NCBI GenBank assembly: GCA_013003335.1
Contig: JABDJT010000391.1
Location: 1 to 7,125, forward strand
Direction: 5' to 3'
DNA length: 7,125 bases
From: Verrucomicrobiales bacterium
GTDB taxonomy: Bacteria > Verrucomicrobiota > Verrucomicrobiia > Verrucomicrobiales > DEV007
Shown here: one piece after another, positions 5,468 to 7,125 of the stretch
Numbering within the stretch: position 1 is the stretch's first letter
How the letters are laid out: the number at the start of each line of letters is the position of its first letter
Made by a program: the position numbers and the translations under genes
The notes under the pieces: model-generated
Seen by the model: the letters and a program-made list of their open reading frames with translations, nothing else
Told to the model about the DNA's origin: nothing
Databases searched by the model: none

Positions 5468-6996
5468 GAACGAGTCCGCCCGGAATCGAGCAGCTTTTGC
5501 AGCCGGGCTTTGAGGTCCTTCGCGATTTTCGGGTTGGCGTCGATCACATTGTTTTTCTCGGCCGGATCAGTCTCGAGATTGAACAGCTGAAACTGCGGCA
5601 CCGGCGTGTTGTCGAGCTTCTTCTCGACGACTAAGTTCCGCGTTTTCTTCGAATCGTGGCGCTGGAGTTTCCAGTCCCCAACCCGGAATCCGTAGTTTCC
5701 GCCCTTTCCGTTATCCTGCTGGACGAGGTGATCGCGGCCTTTCGCTCCTTCTTTCCCGAGCAGGGCACCCATCACATCGAGGCTGTCGAGGAAGGCGTTT
5801 TCCGGAATTTCCTGACCCACGTATTTCGACAGGCTGGTCGCCAGATCAATTGTGCAGACAACTTCGTCCGAGACCTGGCCGGGCTTGATTTTCCCGGTCC
5901 AGCGCGTGATGAACGGTGTGCGCGTGCCGCCTTCGTAGACGCTGTATTTTCCGCCGGAAAAGTGTCCGCTCGCGCGATGATCACCAAGCTTTTCGAGTGC
6001 TTCGTCGGCGTAGCCGTCGTCCATGACCGGTCCGTTGTCGGAGCAGAAGACGAAAAGCGTGTTTTCCGCGAGGCCCTGTTCGTCGACGGCTTTCATCAAC
6101 TCGCCGACACACCAGTCGATTTGAACGATGGAATCGGCGCGAAAACCGAGCCGGGTCACGCCCTGGAATCTTTCGTGCGGTATGCGCGGGACATGGATGT
6201 CGTGCGAAGCGAAGAAGAGGAAGAACGGATCGTCCTTGTTCTGGGCGATCCATTTTTTGGACTGCTTGACCCATTCGTCAGCGAGATCTTCGTCGCGAAA
6301 ACGGGCTTTCATTCCGCCGGTATAGAATCCGATCCGGCTGATGCCGTTGTGAATCGTCGAATTGTGACCGTGCGTCCAATCCATTTTCAGCGTGTCGCGA
6401 TGCGTAATCCCGGTTGGATGGTCTTCGCTCGGTTTCTTTCTTCCGACCCAGAGCGGGTCATTCGGGTCGAGGTTTTTGACGCGTGAGTTCTCGACATACA
6501 CCTGCGGGACGCGATCGTTCGTGGTCGGCAGAAGGAAATTGTAATCAAATCCAATTTCGCGCGGCCCGGGTTTCAATTCACCGTTCCAGTCCGGTCCTTT
6601 TTCTTTCTCGCCGAGGCCGAGGTGCCATTTACCGATCACCGCGGTTTTGTAACCCGCTTTCCCCAGGACATCCGCAATCGTCGTCGTTTCGTGCGGGATG
6701 ATCAGTGGGCTGCTCGGCGGAGCGATGCCGGTATTCGGCCGGCGAAAGGCGTAGGTGCCGGTCAGGAAGGAATACCTCGTCGGTGTGCAGGTCGAGGCAG
6801 AGCAATAGCCGCTCGTAAACTGGATTCCTTCGGCAGCGAGTTGGTCGATGTAAGGGGTCTCGAAGTCGTTCGCGCCGTAGCAGGAAAGATCACCGAATCC
6901 CAGGTCATCGGCCATGATGACGATGACGTTCGGCTTTTCCGCGGCAAAAACCGATGTCGCGGAGAGGGCGAAGAGAAGGCTGAAAAATCGGATCAT
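5464..6996 (-). CDS. Secreted type I (formylglycine-dependent) sulfatase, arylsulfatase-like
   Basis: A 510-residue sulfatase that hydrolyses sulfate esters, most likely on a carbohydrate; the exact substrate cannot be read from sequence. The signature C-T-P-T-R-x4-T-G lies at residues 70-80, with Cys70 expected to be converted to formylglycine and Arg74 stabilising it. Metal and sulfate ligands: Asp30-Asp31 (MADDLG), Lys123 and His125 (GKWHLG), His265 (ASHDIH), Asp319-Asn320 (SDNG) and Lys350 (SGGKYSVYEGGTRTPF). The C-terminal domain ends with FNLETDPAEKNN (472-483). The ATG at 6996 gives a Sec signal peptide MIRFFSLLFALSATSVFA, cleaved near residue 18 or 19, so the enzyme is periplasmic or secreted. 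A longer reading from a TTG at 7059 would add 21 polar residues ahead of this signal and is rejected. Activity requires a formylglycine-generating enzyme, not encoded here. It is convergent with namZ, with overlapping stop codons. No Shine-Dalgarno precedes the start. Confidence 0.94.
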   Translation of the reverse strand: MIRFFSLLFALSATSVFAAEKPNVIVIMADDLGFGDLSCYGANDFETPYIDQLAAEGIQFTSGYCSASTCTPTRYSFLTGTYAFRRPNTGIAPPSSPLIIPHETTTIADVLGKAGYKTAVIGKWHLGLGEKEKGPDWNGELKPGPREIGFDYNFLLPTTNDRVPQVYVENSRVKNLDPNDPLWVGRKKPSEDHPTGITHRDTLKMDWTHGHNSTIHNGISRIGFYTGGMKARFRDEDLADEWVKQSKKWIAQNKDDPFFLFFASHDIHVPRIPHERFQGVTRLGFRADSIVQIDWCVGELMKAVDEQGLAENTLFVFCSDNGPVMDDGYADEALEKLGDHRASGHFSGGKYSVYEGGTRTPFITRWTGKIKPGQVSDEVVCTIDLATSLSKYVGQEIPENAFLDSLDVMGALLGKEGAKGRDHLVQQDNGKGGNYGFRVGDWKLQRHDSKKTRNLVVEKKLDNTPVPQFQLFNLETDPAEKNNVIDANPKIAKDLKARLQKLLDSGRTRS

Positions 6997-7012
6997 GGCG
7001 CGAGTTTGCGCC
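6997..7012 (-). promoter_or_regulatory. Hairpin abutting the sulfatase start codon
   Basis: Inverted repeat GGCGC (6997-7001) / GCGCC (7008-7012) with a 6-nt loop. It ends immediately before the ATG at 6996-6994 and occupies the place where a Shine-Dalgarno would be. The short GC-only stem could limit ribosome access, or it may be chance in GC-rich DNA. Confidence 0.3.
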
Positions 7013-7125
7013 GGAACGGCTGTGATTTCAAGCCGACGAAGGTGGGAGGGAAAATCCAATCAACCGAATTCGTTCGTTACTCCCGTTCGACTTCCGGGCG
7101 TTTCCGCTGCGAATTTGGTCCATTC
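7013..7125. other. Upstream region of the sulfatase; no gene supported
   Basis: No homology-bearing reading frame was recognised on either strand. A minus-strand frame from the right edge is open to a TGA at 7062-7060, so the tail of another minus-strand gene is possible but unsupported. A TTCGTTCGTTA stretch at 7069-7079 also occurs in reverse complement near 2957-2967. No convincing promoter for the sulfatase was found. Confidence 0.3.

Noticed and set aside
5478..5508. Inverted repeat GCCCGG/CCGGGC as a namZ terminator
   Set aside because: It lies within the sulfatase coding sequence, has a long 19-nt loop and is followed by only three T residues.
5656..6486. Plus-strand open frame of 276 codons
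   Set aside because: Antisense shadow of the sulfatase gene.
7013..7040. TTGAAA as a -35 box for the sulfatase
   Set aside because: The hexamer is at a plausible distance but no acceptable -10 element lies 16-18 bp downstream.
6997..7059. N-terminal extension of the sulfatase from a TTG
   Set aside because: It would place 21 polar residues ahead of a complete Sec signal peptide that starts at the ATG at 6996.

Overview
The window looks like chromosomal DNA of a moderately GC-rich Gram-negative bacterium of the Planctomycetota-Verrucomicrobiota group, with Verrucomicrobiota most likely. The evidence is a DUF1501 Tat-exported protein and a secreted type I sulfatase close together, a DUF1343 lipoprotein, and the lack of Shine-Dalgarno sequences at all five gene starts. 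The phylum is an inference from gene content; the window holds no rRNA or other marker gene.

Layout from left to right. (1) A DUF1501 (alkaline-phosphatase-superfamily) protein on the minus strand runs off the left edge and lacks only a short C-terminus. (2) About 330 bases without a gene hold a tandem array of three ~80-bp units, each bounded by inverted AACTTCAG/CTGAAGTT ends, plus a partial fourth copy. (3) On the minus strand lies a COG4091 oxidoreductase with a Rossmann domain and a C-terminal SAF domain. This is the family that includes the Brucella DXR-like enzyme DRL. A good sigma70-like promoter overlaps a perfect 7-bp-arm palindrome upstream of it. (4) On the minus strand lies nagZ, a GH3 beta-N-acetylglucosaminidase. 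(5) On the plus strand, divergent from nagZ, is a DUF1343/GH171 lipoprotein, the family of exo-beta-N-acetylmuramidase NamZ (YbbC). (6) On the minus strand, convergent with namZ and overlapping its stop codon, is a secreted arylsulfatase-type sulfatase. The last ~130 bases hold its upstream region and no gene that can be supported.

The clearest functional unit is the nagZ-namZ pair. In Bacillus subtilis, NamZ and NagZ are encoded in one cluster and strip MurNAc and GlcNAc in turn from the non-reducing ends of peptidoglycan chains. Here the two genes are divergent, and their predicted locations differ: NamZ is a lipoprotein while NagZ has no signal peptide. A 20-bp direct repeat with a palindromic core brackets nagZ, and its second copy falls inside the annotated N-terminus of namZ, which raises doubt about that start codon. 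The sulfatase and the DUF1501 protein fit a lifestyle of degrading sulfated polysaccharides, but nothing in the window ties them directly to peptidoglycan recycling.

No CRISPR array, transposase, tRNA or rRNA was found. The least explained material is the 80-bp tandem inverted-end repeat array and the short interspersed palindrome.
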